Assembly (NCBI RefSeq): GCF_000723165.1
Contig: NZ_HG322949.1
Coordinates: forward strand, 226,771 to 290,770
DNA: 64,000 nt
Origin: Janthinobacterium agaricidamnosum NBRC 102515 = DSM 9628
Lineage (GTDB): Bacteria > Pseudomonadota > Gammaproteobacteria > Burkholderiales > Burkholderiaceae_D
Direction of reading: 5' to 3'
The translations under genes and the position numbers were made by a program. Shown one piece after another: positions 18,974 through 27,981 of this stretch; position 1 is the first letter of the stretch; each line of letters opens with the position of its first letter. The notes under the pieces are model-generated. The model made no database searches. It saw only the letters and a list, made by a program, of their open reading frames with translations, and had not been told where the DNA came from.

Positions 18974-19573
18974 TTAGCAAGACGGCGCCAGTGCCACCGG
19001 CACCGGTACCAGCTCGGTCTGGCCTTCCTTGACGATCACCTGCTTGATCGTCACGCTGCATTGTTTACCTTCCCATTCGAAGGCCGCCTCGTAATCTTCG
19101 CCGGCATGCGGCGTGAAGGTGATCTGGCCGCCGCAGCTTGGCGCGCGGCTTTCGTAGCGGATGCCGTTGGCGACATAAAACGACGACACGTCCTGGAAAT
19201 GCAGGCGCAGGCTGCTCGGCTTGCCGGCCGGTAGCGCATATTCCTTGAAATAGGCCTTGGAAAAGATGCCGTCTTTTTTCGCCAGATTCAGCGTGGTCGG
19301 GGTGTCCGGCATGCCCAGGCTGGTATTTTCGACCGAGCCGATCAGCGAACCGAAAGCGCTGGCCATGCCGCCGGATACTTTTTCCTCGCCGCCGCTGAAC
19401 ATGCCCTTGATGCAGCTGCTGTCCTGGTAGAGTGACACCATCGCGCCATTCTGTCCGAACAGGCGCAAGCGGCTGAGTGGCGCGGCGTCAGCGGAGGCGG
19501 TGGGAGCGGCTTCTTGCGCCGAGACCGAGGCACAGGCCAGCAGCATGGCGGCGATGGAAATAGTCTTATGCAT
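18974..19573 (-). CDS. Exported protein of unknown function
   Basis: A 199-residue protein with a signal peptide (MHKTISIAAMLLACASVSAQ) and an all-beta-looking mature part without a domain I recognise. It has five cysteines in the mature region (DSSCIKG, SCGG, KQCSV, and a C-terminal PSC). I chose ATG 19573 because it begins the signal peptide and has GGAT upstream; the frame stays open further up, but without signal-like sequence. It converges on the efflux operon and is divergent from the metallophosphoesterase gene. Confidence 0.8.
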   Translation of the reverse strand: MHKTISIAAMLLACASVSAQEAAPTASADAAPLSRLRLFGQNGAMVSLYQDSSCIKGMFSGGEEKVSGGMASAFGSLIGSVENTSLGMPDTPTTLNLAKKDGIFSKAYFKEYALPAGKPSSLRLHFQDVSSFYVANGIRYESRAPSCGGQITFTPHAGEDYEAAFEWEGKQCSVTIKQVIVKEGQTELVPVPVALAPSC

Positions 19574-19706
19574 AGTGATCCTTATTAAAAATAGAAATAT
19601 ATCCTGAGAGAAACATCCTGCGTTAATTATTATGCTAATTATTTTTGTAATGCGCGGTACGGGCTTACAATGACGGCGGGACCGACCGATATTTTGTGAG
19701 GCAAGC

Positions 19707-20459
19707 ATGAGAATCGCGGCAATTTCCGATATCCACGGCAATCTTGGCGCGCTCGACGCGGTGCTGGCCGACATCGCCCGCCGCGGTGTCGACCTCACCG
19801 TCAACCTGGGCGATATCCTGTCCGGCGGCTTGCAGCCGCGCGCCACCGCCGACCGGCTGATGATGCTCGATTTTCCTACCATCAAGGGCAACCATGAACG
19901 CCAGGTGCTGGCCGGCGATCCATCGCGGATGGACTTGTCCGACCGCTATGCCTATGACACCTTGCGGCCCGACCAGTTGCGCTGGATAGCCAGCTTGCCG
20001 GCCACCTTGCGCCTGCCCGGCGAGGTGTTGCTGGTGCATGGCACGCCATCCAGCGACCTGGTGTATTTCCTCGATACGGTGACGCCGGACGGCAGCCGCG
20101 CGGCGACGCTGGACGAAGTGGCGAGCCGCGCCGGCGACACGCCAGCCGCGCTGATCTTGTGCGGCCACACGCATCTGCCGCGCCGGGTGCGGCTGGCCGA
20201 TGGGCGTCTGATCGCCAATCCCGGCAGCGTCGGCTTGCCGGCTTACGACGACGACCATCCGTTCCCCCACAAGATGGAAAACGGCACGCCGCATGCGCGT
20301 TATGCGATCGCTGAACGGACGGCGGACGGGGCCTGGTCGGTCGAGCCGGTCGCCGTCGCATACGACTGGGATGGCGCCGCCGCGCTGGCCCTGGCCAACG
20401 GCCGGCCGGACTGGGCGCATGCCTTGAAAACCGGCCATGCCGGCGCGTCGCCTGGCTGA
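19707..20459 (+). CDS. Calcineurin-like metallophosphoesterase (YfcE-like)
   Basis: A 250-residue cytosolic phosphoesterase with all five metal motifs in order: SDIHGN (7-12), NLGDIL, KGNHER, VLLVHGTP and CGHTH followed by NPGSVG. This is the YfcE/MJ0936 pattern, which hydrolyses phosphodiesters such as cyclic nucleotides or phospho-compounds with two divalent metals. The first residues (MRIAAISDIHGN) place the start directly before the first motif. It converges on dctD, with 18 bases between the stops. The physiological substrate is unknown. Confidence 0.9.
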   Translation: MRIAAISDIHGNLGALDAVLADIARRGVDLTVNLGDILSGGLQPRATADRLMMLDFPTIKGNHERQVLAGDPSRMDLSDRYAYDTLRPDQLRWIASLPATLRLPGEVLLVHGTPSSDLVYFLDTVTPDGSRAATLDEVASRAGDTPAALILCGHTHLPRRVRLADGRLIANPGSVGLPAYDDDHPFPHKMENGTPHARYAIAERTADGAWSVEPVAVAYDWDGAAALALANGRPDWAHALKTGHAGASPG

Positions 20460-20477
20460 CCAGCTTAACTGAGTCAG

Positions 20478-21821
20478 TTACCTGAAGTCTTCGGCCACCA
20501 GATTGTATTTCTGCATCTTGTGATACAGGGTTTGTTTCGGCAATCCCAGCACCGCGCACGCTTCGGTGACGTTGCCGGCGTAGTTGCGCAATGCCTGTTC
20601 GATCAGCGCCCGTTCGAAGCTGTTGACCTGTTCCGCCAGCGATGCCGCGACCGTGTTGCGGGCCGACAAAATGCCGCTGTCGCCGCCGGCGATGCCGAGC
20701 ACGAAGCGGTCGGCGATATTGCGCAATTCGCGCACATTGCCGGGCCAGGAATGGGCCATCAGGTTGCGCATCTGCGCGCTCGATACCATTGGCGCGGGAC
20801 GGTTGTAGCGCGTCGCCGCCGCCAGTACAAAATGTTCGAACAGCATCGGTATGTCTTCACGACGCTCGCGCAGCGGCGGCAAGTGCAGCACGATCAAGTT
20901 CAGGCGGTAATATAAATCGCTGCGAAATTTCTGCTGGCGCGACAGATCCTCCAGGTCCAGCTTGGACGCCGCGACGATGCGCACGTCGACCGGCGTCGGG
21001 ATGTTCGAGCCCAGCCGTTCGATATAACGTTCCTGCAGCACGCGCAGCAATTTGACTTGCAGCGACAGCGGCAAGCTTTCGATTTCATCGAGGAAAAAGG
21101 TGCCGTGGTCGGCATGCTCGATCTTGCCGACCTGGCGTTTCGCCGCGCCGGTGAACGAGCCTTGTTCGTGGCCGAACACTTCGCTTTCAAAAATGTTTTC
21201 GGGAATCGCGCCGCAATTGACGGCGACGAAATGGTGCTTGCGGCGGTGGCTGTAATCGTGCAGGCAGCGCGCCACCATTTCCTTGCCGGTGCCGGTATCG
21301 CCATAGATCAGCACGTCGGCCGGTTCGTCGGCGACGTCGAGGATCAGGCGCCGTATGTCGCGGATCGCCGCCGAATTGCCCAATAAACGCGCTTCGATGC
21401 CGTCGCCATCTTCGATCCGGCGGCGCAGGCTGTGCACTTCCAGCATCAGGCGGCGGGTTTCCAGCGCGCGCAGGATCACGTCCACCAGTTGCTCGGAAGA
21501 ATACGGTTTTTCAATAAAATCGTAGGCGCCGGTGCGCATCGCGTGCACCGCCATCGTGATGTCGCCGTGGCCGGTGACCAGGATTACCGGCAGGTTGCTG
21601 TCCAGCGTCTTGACCGCCTGCAATAGATCGAGTCCGCTCATGCCGGGCAGGCGCACGTCGGTAACGATGATGCCGGGAAAATCCGGCGTCAGCAGCCTGT
21701 AGGCCTGCTCGGCCGATTCGAAGGCCAGCACGTCCAGTCCGGCCAGTTGCAGCGCCTGTTCGCTGCCTTCGCGCACGGTCGGATCGTCCTCGACCAATAA
21801 TACTTTCAAGCCGTCAAACAT
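20478..21821 (-). CDS. dctD: Sigma-54-dependent response regulator DctD
   Basis: A 447-residue NtrC-family activator. Receiver domain with phospho-acceptor D55 (IVTDVRLPG), AAA+ domain with Walker A GDTGTGKE (174-181), the sigma-54 contact loop as GSFTGA (221-226; the consensus is GAFTGA) and Walker B FFLDEIE (242-248), then a Fis-type HTH (NVTEACAVLGLPKQTLYHKM). GGAG precedes ATG 21821, which overlaps the last codons of dctB by eight bases, so kinase and regulator are coupled. A sigma-54 promoter upstream of the carrier gene at 24922-26232 is the likely target. Confidence 0.92.
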   Translation of the reverse strand: MFDGLKVLLVEDDPTVREGSEQALQLAGLDVLAFESAEQAYRLLTPDFPGIIVTDVRLPGMSGLDLLQAVKTLDSNLPVILVTGHGDITMAVHAMRTGAYDFIEKPYSSEQLVDVILRALETRRLMLEVHSLRRRIEDGDGIEARLLGNSAAIRDIRRLILDVADEPADVLIYGDTGTGKEMVARCLHDYSHRRKHHFVAVNCGAIPENIFESEVFGHEQGSFTGAAKRQVGKIEHADHGTFFLDEIESLPLSLQVKLLRVLQERYIERLGSNIPTPVDVRIVAASKLDLEDLSRQQKFRSDLYYRLNLIVLHLPPLRERREDIPMLFEHFVLAAATRYNRPAPMVSSAQMRNLMAHSWPGNVRELRNIADRFVLGIAGGDSGILSARNTVAASLAEQVNSFERALIEQALRNYAGNVTEACAVLGLPKQTLYHKMQKYNLVAEDFR

Positions 21822-23730
21822 GTTTTCTCTCCTGCTGCGCCATTTGCAGTTCGATGGTAAATACCGCGCCGCCAGCTTCGCTATTTTCTGCGCGCAATAC
21901 ACCGCCGAACTGGCGCGTGATCTGTTCTGAAATCGCCAGTCCCAGGCCGAGGCCCAGTCCCTGCGGTTTGGTGGTGAAGAAGGGTTCGAACAAGTGCTCG
22001 CGCACATCATCCGACAGGCCGGAACCGGTGTCGGCCACCTGGATGCAGACCCTGTCATCTTGATGCAAGACCGTCACGGTCAGCGAGCGTACCGCGCTGC
22101 CGGCCATCGAGTCGAGCGCGTTGGCGAATAAATTGACCAGCACCTGTTCCAGCCGGTTACTTTCGCACAGGGCGAAGATATCGTCGGGCGGCAAGTTCAA
22201 ATTGAAGCGTACGTTTTCCACCTGCAAGCGGCGCTCGACCAGGAACAAGGCGTTGCTGATCGCGGTCGGAATCGATACCGATGTCAGGCTGGTGGTCGAT
22301 TTGCGGGCAAACACTTTTAACTGGCCGGTGATCGCGCCCATGCGCCCGGCGATTTGCGAAATCTTGGCCAGGTTTTTCCTGGCGTCGTCCAGGCGGCCCC
22401 GCTCCAGCAAGATCACGGCATTGTCGGACATGGTGCGCAGCGCCGTCAAAGGCTGGTTCAGCTCGTGCGTGATGCTGGCCGACATTTGTCCCAGCACCGC
22501 CATCTTGCCCGCCTGGAATAGTTCGTTTTGCGTCAAGTGCAGTTTCTGTTCGGCCTGGCTGCGCACCGCGATTTCCTGGCTCAGGCTTTGCGTCATCGCA
22601 TTCAATTCCGACGTGCGTTCGGCCACCATGGTTTCCAGGTTGGAATATGCGTATTCCAGGTCTTCCTTGGCCAGCAGTTTTTGCGCCAGCGCCTGGCGCC
22701 GCTGGCGCATATAAAAGAACAGCAGCAAGAAAAAGCCCAGCACCACGGCGGAAAACGCGGCGGCGGCCTGGGCGCTGGCATGGGCCTGGCTCAGGTCGGA
22801 CAAATAAATGAATTGCCAGCCGGCCGGCGATTTCAGTGTTAGCCGTGTCATCACGCTGGCACTGGTTTTCGACGGCGTGCCGTACACGCTCTGGTCGCGC
22901 ATCGATACTACCCGCGCGCCATTGCCCAGCAATTTGTCGGACAGGAAGGGGATCGGATCGAGCCGTTGCGAATAATACTGGCGCGTCTGGCGCAGTAACT
23001 CGAAGACCTCGGGCGCCAGCGGCGCCAGCGTCTTGTATTTCCAGGACGGTACGGAGGTCAGGAAAACCACGCCATGCTCATCGGCCAGCATCACCTTGTC
23101 GGCGCCCTGGGTCCAGCGTTTTTCGAGACTTTCGATATTTACCTTGACGGTGGCCAGGCCCAGCATCTTGCCGTTTTGATAGATGCCGTGGGCAAAGAAG
23201 TAACCCGGCTGCAGCGTGGTCGTGCCGACCCCGTAAAAGCGGCCCGGCGTGCCGCGCAACGCATCTTGCGCATAGGGGCGAAAGGAAATATTGTCGCCGA
23301 TAAAGCTGCCGGAATCTTCGCGCCAATTGCTGGTCGCGTTGGTAATGCCGCTCAAGTTGCTGATATAAATCGCCGCCGACCTGGCCTGGGAATTCATTTG
23401 TTCCAGGTACAGATTGACCGACTGGACCAGGGCCGGATCGTCCGGATTTTGCAGCAGCCGTATCACTTCCTTGTTCAGTTCCAGCGTCTTCGGCAGGTAA
23501 TCGTATTTTTGCAGCGCGTTTTCCAGGCTGCTGACATACACTTCCAGCCTTTGCGTGCCGCTCTCCTGCAGCTTGCCGATGGCGATGCGCTCGGTCCAGA
23601 AATACACCAGGTAGACGATCGCCAGGAAACCGGCCAGCACCAGGCAGGCGGCCATCGACTTGCGGCCCGACCATAAGCCGGCCCGTTGCCGCCCGCGGAT
23701 TGCGCTTTTGCTGCCCTTATTCGTCTTCAT
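21814..23730 (-). CDS. dctB: C4-dicarboxylate sensor histidine kinase DctB
   Basis: A 638-residue membrane kinase. Transmembrane helix near residue 30 (ACLVLAGFLAIVYLVYF), a periplasmic double-Cache sensor (about 55-300), a second helix (AFSAVVLGFFLLLFFYM), a coiled coil, the H-box ITHELNQPL (histidine near residue 420) and an ATPase domain with LVNLFANALDSM, VADTGSGL and the G2 box GLGLGLGLAI. This is the DctB pattern that senses dicarboxylates and phosphorylates DctD. I prefer ATG 23730 (AAGG upstream); an in-frame GTG at 23781 is possible but sits next to the terminator of the porin gene. It is co-transcribed with dctD. Confidence 0.9.
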   Translation of the reverse strand: MKTNKGSKSAIRGRQRAGLWSGRKSMAACLVLAGFLAIVYLVYFWTERIAIGKLQESGTQRLEVYVSSLENALQKYDYLPKTLELNKEVIRLLQNPDDPALVQSVNLYLEQMNSQARSAAIYISNLSGITNATSNWREDSGSFIGDNISFRPYAQDALRGTPGRFYGVGTTTLQPGYFFAHGIYQNGKMLGLATVKVNIESLEKRWTQGADKVMLADEHGVVFLTSVPSWKYKTLAPLAPEVFELLRQTRQYYSQRLDPIPFLSDKLLGNGARVVSMRDQSVYGTPSKTSASVMTRLTLKSPAGWQFIYLSDLSQAHASAQAAAAFSAVVLGFFLLLFFYMRQRRQALAQKLLAKEDLEYAYSNLETMVAERTSELNAMTQSLSQEIAVRSQAEQKLHLTQNELFQAGKMAVLGQMSASITHELNQPLTALRTMSDNAVILLERGRLDDARKNLAKISQIAGRMGAITGQLKVFARKSTTSLTSVSIPTAISNALFLVERRLQVENVRFNLNLPPDDIFALCESNRLEQVLVNLFANALDSMAGSAVRSLTVTVLHQDDRVCIQVADTGSGLSDDVREHLFEPFFTTKPQGLGLGLGLAISEQITRQFGGVLRAENSEAGGAVFTIELQMAQQERKHV

Positions 23731-23783
23731 GGCGTATTTTACCTTTGCCTTGATGCAAGGTGCTGCATAAGGCGCTGACACAT

Positions 23784-23815
23784 AAAAAAAGCCGCGAAAC
23801 TAATGTTCCGCGGCT
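23784..23815 (-). terminator. Intrinsic terminator after the porin gene
   Basis: Read on the minus strand, AGCCGCG, a 12-base loop and CGCGGCT are followed by seven Ts. It lies between the porin stop and the dctB start, so it should separate porin from dctBD transcription. Confidence 0.8.
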
Positions 23816-23866
23816 AAAGCTTGCCGGAGACAAGCGGGGATCTGTCAGGCGCTTTCTAAATGGTAC

Positions 23867-24868
23867 TTAAAAAGTGTGACGCATGCCCAGGTTAATGCCG
23901 CTATTGCCGGTGCCATCGTCGGTCGCATTGCCGACCTTGAAGGCTGCGCCGTTCTGGTTGTTGATGCGGGCATAAGCCAGATACAGGTCGGTGCGTTTCG
24001 ACAGCCTGTGCAAGCCGCCCAGCGCCCATTGGCTGGCGTCGAGGTTGGCGGCGCTCTTGTCGTTGTGGCGGATGTAGGAAACCAGCAGGCTGTTCGCGCC
24101 GAACGGCACCGTCAGGCCAAGCAAGACATCGTTGCTTTTCACGGCGGCGAGCGCCTTGTTGTCGGCATAGCCCAGGTGCACTTGCAGCACGCGGAAATTG
24201 TATTTGGCCGCCAGCAAGGTGTTCTTGCTTTGGTCGGTGGCGCCGACATTGTCATGCCGGTGATGGTTCAGCGACGCCGTCAACGGGCCGTTGTCATAGC
24301 TGAGCGTGGCGCCGATGCTGCGGTTGCTGGTATTGCTGTCCGGCTTTTCGCCAAAGCCATACGCCACGTCGGCGCCGAAACCGTTCACTTTCGGGGTCGA
24401 ATACTGGACCATATTATTGATCCGGATATTGGTCTCCATCAAGTTCGACGCAGTGCCGGCCAGGCCGATGACGAACGGATCGGCGATGTCGCGCAGCGCC
24501 AGGTAATACGGCGAATACTGGCGCCCCAGCGTGACCGCGCCGGCCGTACCGGACAAGCCGACATAAGCTTGCCGGCCAAACAGCAAACCGCCCTGGCCGG
24601 AAGCGCCGGTATCCAGGCTGAAACCACTTTCGAGAACGAAATTGGCGGCCAGGCCGCCACCCAAGTCTTCCTTGCCCTTGAAGCCGATGCGCGAACCGGA
24701 CGCCACACCGCTGCTGATATTGGTGTGGCGGCCATTGCCATTTTCTACCACCAGGCCGGCGTCGGCGACGCCGTAGAGGGAGATGCCGGACTGGGCCAAT
24801 ACGGCGCCCGATGCCATGGTCATGACAACAGCGGACAGCGGCAGCAAGGAAAACAAGTTCTTTTTCAT
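23867..24868 (-). CDS. General porin, Burkholderia/Neisseria (OmpC) type
   Basis: A 333-residue outer-membrane porin. It has a signal peptide (cleavage after AVLA-Q), the starting strand QSGISLYGVADAGLV, the signature GSRIGFKGKEDLGGGLAA with FVLESGF and LFGRQAYVGL, and a C-terminal phenylalanine (GINLGMRHTF). It should form a 16-stranded trimeric pore for small solutes. It lies between the dicarboxylate/amino-acid carrier and dctBD on the same strand, suggesting that it supports uptake of the same substrate. A terminator follows it. Confidence 0.93.
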   Translation of the reverse strand: MKKNLFSLLPLSAVVMTMASGAVLAQSGISLYGVADAGLVVENGNGRHTNISSGVASGSRIGFKGKEDLGGGLAANFVLESGFSLDTGASGQGGLLFGRQAYVGLSGTAGAVTLGRQYSPYYLALRDIADPFVIGLAGTASNLMETNIRINNMVQYSTPKVNGFGADVAYGFGEKPDSNTSNRSIGATLSYDNGPLTASLNHHRHDNVGATDQSKNTLLAAKYNFRVLQVHLGYADNKALAAVKSNDVLLGLTVPFGANSLLVSYIRHNDKSAANLDASQWALGGLHRLSKRTDLYLAYARINNQNGAAFKVGNATDDGTGNSGINLGMRHTF

Positions 24869-24921
24869 GGTTTCTCGTCTCTTTTATAGTGTTACGGTTT
24901 GGAAAATCCGTCGGCTTGAAA

Positions 24922-26232
24922 CTATGCGGCTTTGCGCTCCGCCAGGCCCCCGCTCAATTCCGCCTGGGCAGCCAGCGCCGCATTGCGCGCCATGTCTTCT
25001 TCGCTGGCGAGTCCGCCTTCCCACTTGGCGACGACCGCGGTCGCCACCGCATTGCCGACCGCATTGGTGGCCGAACGGCCCATGTCGAGGAAGTGGTCGA
25101 TACCCATCAGCAGCAGCAAGCCTGCTTCAGGAATGTGGAATTGATTCAGCGTCGCGGCGATCACCACCAGCGAGGCGCGCGGCACGCCGGCGATGCCTTT
25201 CGAGGTCAGCATCAGCAGCAGCAGCATGGTAATTTGGGTACCAATCGGCAAATCGATGCCATATGCCTGGGCAATGAACAGCACCGCGAAGGTGCAATAC
25301 ATCATCGAACCGTCCAGGTTGAACGAATAGCCCATCGGCAGCACGAAGCTGGAAATCTTGCGGTCGACGCCGAACTGGTCCAGCGCCACCAGCAGTTTGG
25401 GATACGCCGCTTCGGAACTGGCGGTCGAGAACGCCAGCAGGAACGGTTCGCGGATCAGGCCGACCAGCTTGAATACGCGTGGGCCGATCACGGCAAAACC
25501 GGCGGCGATCAGCAGCAGCCACAGGCATGCCATGCCCAGGTAGAAGCCGCCCATGAATTTGGCGAACGTGGCCAGCACGCCCAGGCCGTGGCTGGTGACC
25601 ACCGACGCAATCGCGGCAAACACGGCCAGCGGCGCCATCGACATGATGGTGCCGGTGATGCGCAACATGACTTGCGCCAGTTGGTCGATCATCGCCGTCA
25701 GTATCTTGGCCGATTCGCCGAGGCCGGCCAGCGCGCTGCCGAAGAAGATCGAAAACACCAGCACTTGCAGGATTTCATTATTGGCCATCGCCTCGATCGG
25801 CGATTTCGGCACCAGATGGGTGAAGAAGTCCTTCAAGGTGAAGGCGGCGACTTTCAGGTCGGTACTGGCGCCGATATCGGGCAAGGGCAAGTCCAGATGG
25901 GTGCCCAGTTGCATGATGTTGGACAAGATCAGGCCCAGCGTCAGCGATACCAGCGACGCAACCATGAACCAGCACACGGCCTTGACGCCGATGCGGCCGG
26001 CGGTCTTGCCGTCGCCCATGTGAGCGATGCCGACCGTCAAGGTCGAGAACACCAGCAGCGCGATGATCATCTTGATCAGGCGCAGGAAGACGTCGGTGAC
26101 GATCGAAATATTGGCAGCGATGTCGGCGCTGGTTTTTATATCCGGAAATGTTTCATGGCAGGTATAACCCACCAAAATGCCCAATACCATTGCTACCAGG
26201 ATGTATACGGTTAATGGCCGTTTCTTTTTCAT
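24922..26232 (-). CDS. Dicarboxylate/amino acid:cation symporter (DAACS family)
   Basis: A 436-residue inner-membrane carrier of the GltP/DctA family. It carries FSTASSEAAYPKLL (hairpin 1), [14 protein letters not shown] (helix 7) and LLMGIDHFLDMGRS with NAVGNAVATAV (helix 8). It is clearly different from the DctA-like protein at 75-1367, for instance SSEAAYPK instead of SSGESVLPQ. The 430-base region upstream carries a good sigma-54 promoter and the gene lies next to a porin and dctB/dctD, so it is probably the transporter controlled by that two-component system. Substrate could be dicarboxylates, aspartate or glutamate. Confidence 0.92.
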   Translation of the reverse strand: MKKKRPLTVYILVAMVLGILVGYTCHETFPDIKTSADIAANISIVTDVFLRLIKMIIALLVFSTLTVGIAHMGDGKTAGRIGVKAVCWFMVASLVSLTLGLILSNIMQLGTHLDLPLPDIGASTDLKVAAFTLKDFFTHLVPKSPIEAMANNEILQVLVFSIFFGSALAGLGESAKILTAMIDQLAQVMLRITGTIMSMAPLAVFAAIASVVTSHGLGVLATFAKFMGGFYLGMACLWLLLIAAGFAVIGPRVFKLVGLIREPFLLAFSTASSEAAYPKLLVALDQFGVDRKISSFVLPMGYSFNLDGSMMYCTFAVLFIAQAYGIDLPIGTQITMLLLLMLTSKGIAGVPRASLVVIAATLNQFHIPEAGLLLLMGIDHFLDMGRSATNAVGNAVATAVVAKWEGGLASEEDMARNAALAAQAELSGGLAERKAA

Positions 26233-26360
26233 CTTGATTTCTCCAATTGTTTCCCCGCTTTAGCGGATTGTTTATTCCCCGGCATCTCCAACCTTGATCA
26301 AGTTGCTTCTTTGATAAAAGTTTTCGTATGCAGACTCTTTGCTCCAGAAGCCATTACTAA

Positions 26361-26374
26361 GCAAATCGCGTGCC
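26361..26374 (-). promoter_or_regulatory. Sigma-54 (-24/-12) promoter of the carrier gene
   Basis: On the minus strand GGCACGCGATTTGC matches the sigma-54 consensus, with GG and GC exactly ten bases apart and TTGC intact. It lies about 130 bases upstream of the carrier start in the right orientation. Upstream activator sites for DctD were not identified with confidence. The remaining part of 26233-26664 has no gene that I can support. Confidence 0.75.
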
Positions 26375-26664
26375 TGCTTGTCATAAAACGGTAATAATTG
26401 CCAAGCGTTTGATTTTCAACAAGTTTTTTCGACACCTTATCGACCGGGCCAAGCCGCCGCACCAGATGTTGGACGCACGGCCGCGTGGCTGTATGAGTTT
26501 TCATAACGCTAACGCTGCTGGAGAGGGAGGTGACTGGTGGATAATTCGATAGTTATTCACGATGGAATTCATGGATTTAATCAATTATTCAAATATTGAT
26601 GACTTTGCTAAAGTGACTCTTCATCAGCGCCTTGGCGCGCCATGCCTGACGATCAGGAGTAACT

Positions 26665-27840
26665 GTGCAAGAATCTCTACCCATACCGATGCCGGATGCA
26701 AAGTTGGTTCCGGCTGCAATGAATGGTTCCAAGCTGCATCAAGCAACGCTGGAATTGCTGGATCACGCCGGCATCCGCATCAATGGCGACCGGCCCTGGG
26801 ATATGCGCTTGCTGCGCCCGGGCGTGCCGGAGCGGGCCTTTGCGCAAGGCAACCTGGGCCTGGGCGACGCCTATGTCGACGGTGATTGGGAAGCCGAGCG
26901 GCTGGATGAATTTTTCGACCGTTTGCTGCGCACCCGGATGACCGGCCAGATCCAGCCGCTACGCCTGCTGGGCCAGGTGTTCGCCGCCAAATTCCTGAAC
27001 CTGCAAAACGTCGCGCGTGCGCGCCGGGTCGGCGAAGTTCATTACGACCTGGGCAATGATTTTTACGGCGCCATGCTCGATCCGCGCATGACCTATACCT
27101 GCGGTTATTGGGAAACGGCAAGCACGCTGGAACAGGCGCAGGAAGCGAAGCTCGACCTGATTTGCCGCAAGCTGCGCCTGCAACCCGGCATGCGCGTGCT
27201 CGACATCGGCTGCGGCTGGGGCAGTTTCATGGCGTTCGCGGCCGAGCGCTATGGCGTGCAGGCGGTCGGTGTCAGCATCTCGAAGGAGCAGGTGGCCTGG
27301 GCCCGGCAGCGTTACGCCGGTCTGCCGCTGGAATTCCGCTTGCAGGATTACCGCGCCATCGACGGGCAATTCGATGCGATCGTCAGCATCGGCATGTTTG
27401 AACATGTGGGCCGCAAGAATCACCGCACCTATATGGAGCTGGTCCACCGCTGCCTGAAGCCGGGCGGCCTGTTCTTGCTGCATACGATAGGCAAGAACCA
27501 GCGCCGCTCGACGCCCGATCCCTGGATCGGCAAATACATTTTCCCGAATGGCGACTTGCCGTCGGCCGGGCAGATCGGCGATGCGGTCGATGACTTGTTC
27601 GTGGTTGAGGACGTGCACAATTTCGGCGCCGATTACGACAAGACGCTGATGGCCTGGCACGACAATTTTATCCAGGCCTGGCCGCGCTTCGCGGCGCAAT
27701 TGGGGCCGCGTTTTTACCGCATGTGGCGTTATTACCTGCTGTCATGCGCCGGCGCCTTCCGCGCCCGCGACATCCAGTTGTGGCAATGGGTGTTGTCCAG
27801 GGATAGCCTCGGCGATGGCTATCGCCGGGAAACGATTTGA
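26665..27840 (+). CDS. cfa: Cyclopropane-fatty-acyl-phospholipid synthase
   Basis: A 391-residue SAM-dependent enzyme that methylenates double bonds of membrane phospholipid acyl chains. An N-terminal segment (about 20-110, with AYVDGDWEAERLDEFF) precedes the methyltransferase fold, with HYDLGNDFYGAMLDPRMTYT, the SAM loop VLDIGCGWGSF, GVSISKEQ, and the C-terminal IGKYIFPNGDLPS typical of Cfa. Translation starts at GTG 26665, supported by AGGAGT upstream. It is usually induced in stationary phase; no promoter was assigned here. A 21-codon ORF follows it. Confidence 0.93.
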   Translation: MQESLPIPMPDAKLVPAAMNGSKLHQATLELLDHAGIRINGDRPWDMRLLRPGVPERAFAQGNLGLGDAYVDGDWEAERLDEFFDRLLRTRMTGQIQPLRLLGQVFAAKFLNLQNVARARRVGEVHYDLGNDFYGAMLDPRMTYTCGYWETASTLEQAQEAKLDLICRKLRLQPGMRVLDIGCGWGSFMAFAAERYGVQAVGVSISKEQVAWARQRYAGLPLEFRLQDYRAIDGQFDAIVSIGMFEHVGRKNHRTYMELVHRCLKPGGLFLLHTIGKNQRRSTPDPWIGKYIFPNGDLPSAGQIGDAVDDLFVVEDVHNFGADYDKTLMAWHDNFIQAWPRFAAQLGPRFYRMWRYYLLSCAGAFRARDIQLWQWVLSRDSLGDGYRRETI

Positions 27841-27864
27841 TTGTTACAGGAGAAGGAGCTGAAG

Positions 27865-27930
27865 ATGAGCCAAGACTTGAAAATGCTGGTCGACCTGCTG
27901 CGCGGTATCGATCAGCCCGGATCGCCATAA
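27865..27930 (+). CDS. Candidate 21-residue ORF after cfa
   Basis: ATG 27865 to TAA 27930 would encode a 21-residue peptide (starting MSQDLKMLVDLL) and is preceded by AGGAGAAGGAG, an unusually strong ribosome site 24 bases after the cfa stop. The peptide looks amphipathic. The TAA adjoins the terminator of the convergent receptor gene. No family recognised; it could be the residue of a longer lost gene. Confidence 0.35.
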   Translation: MSQDLKMLVDLLRGIDQPGSP

Positions 27931-27964
27931 AAAAGCCCTCCCAGGCCGTGTTGCCTGGAAGGGC
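27929..27964 (-). terminator. Intrinsic terminator of the Fiu-type receptor gene
   Basis: On the minus strand GCCCTTCCAGGC, a six-base loop and GCCTGGGAGGGC form a 12-base stem with one mismatch, followed by six Ts. It ends transcription from the receptor gene and abuts the small ORF after cfa. Confidence 0.85.
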
Positions 27965-27981
27965 CATGCCGATGGCGCCGC

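Noticed and set aside
26380..26430. AAACG...CGTTT inverted repeat upstream of the sigma-54 promoter as a DctD binding site
   Set aside because: Short arms with a long spacer; not better than chance by eye, so not annotated.
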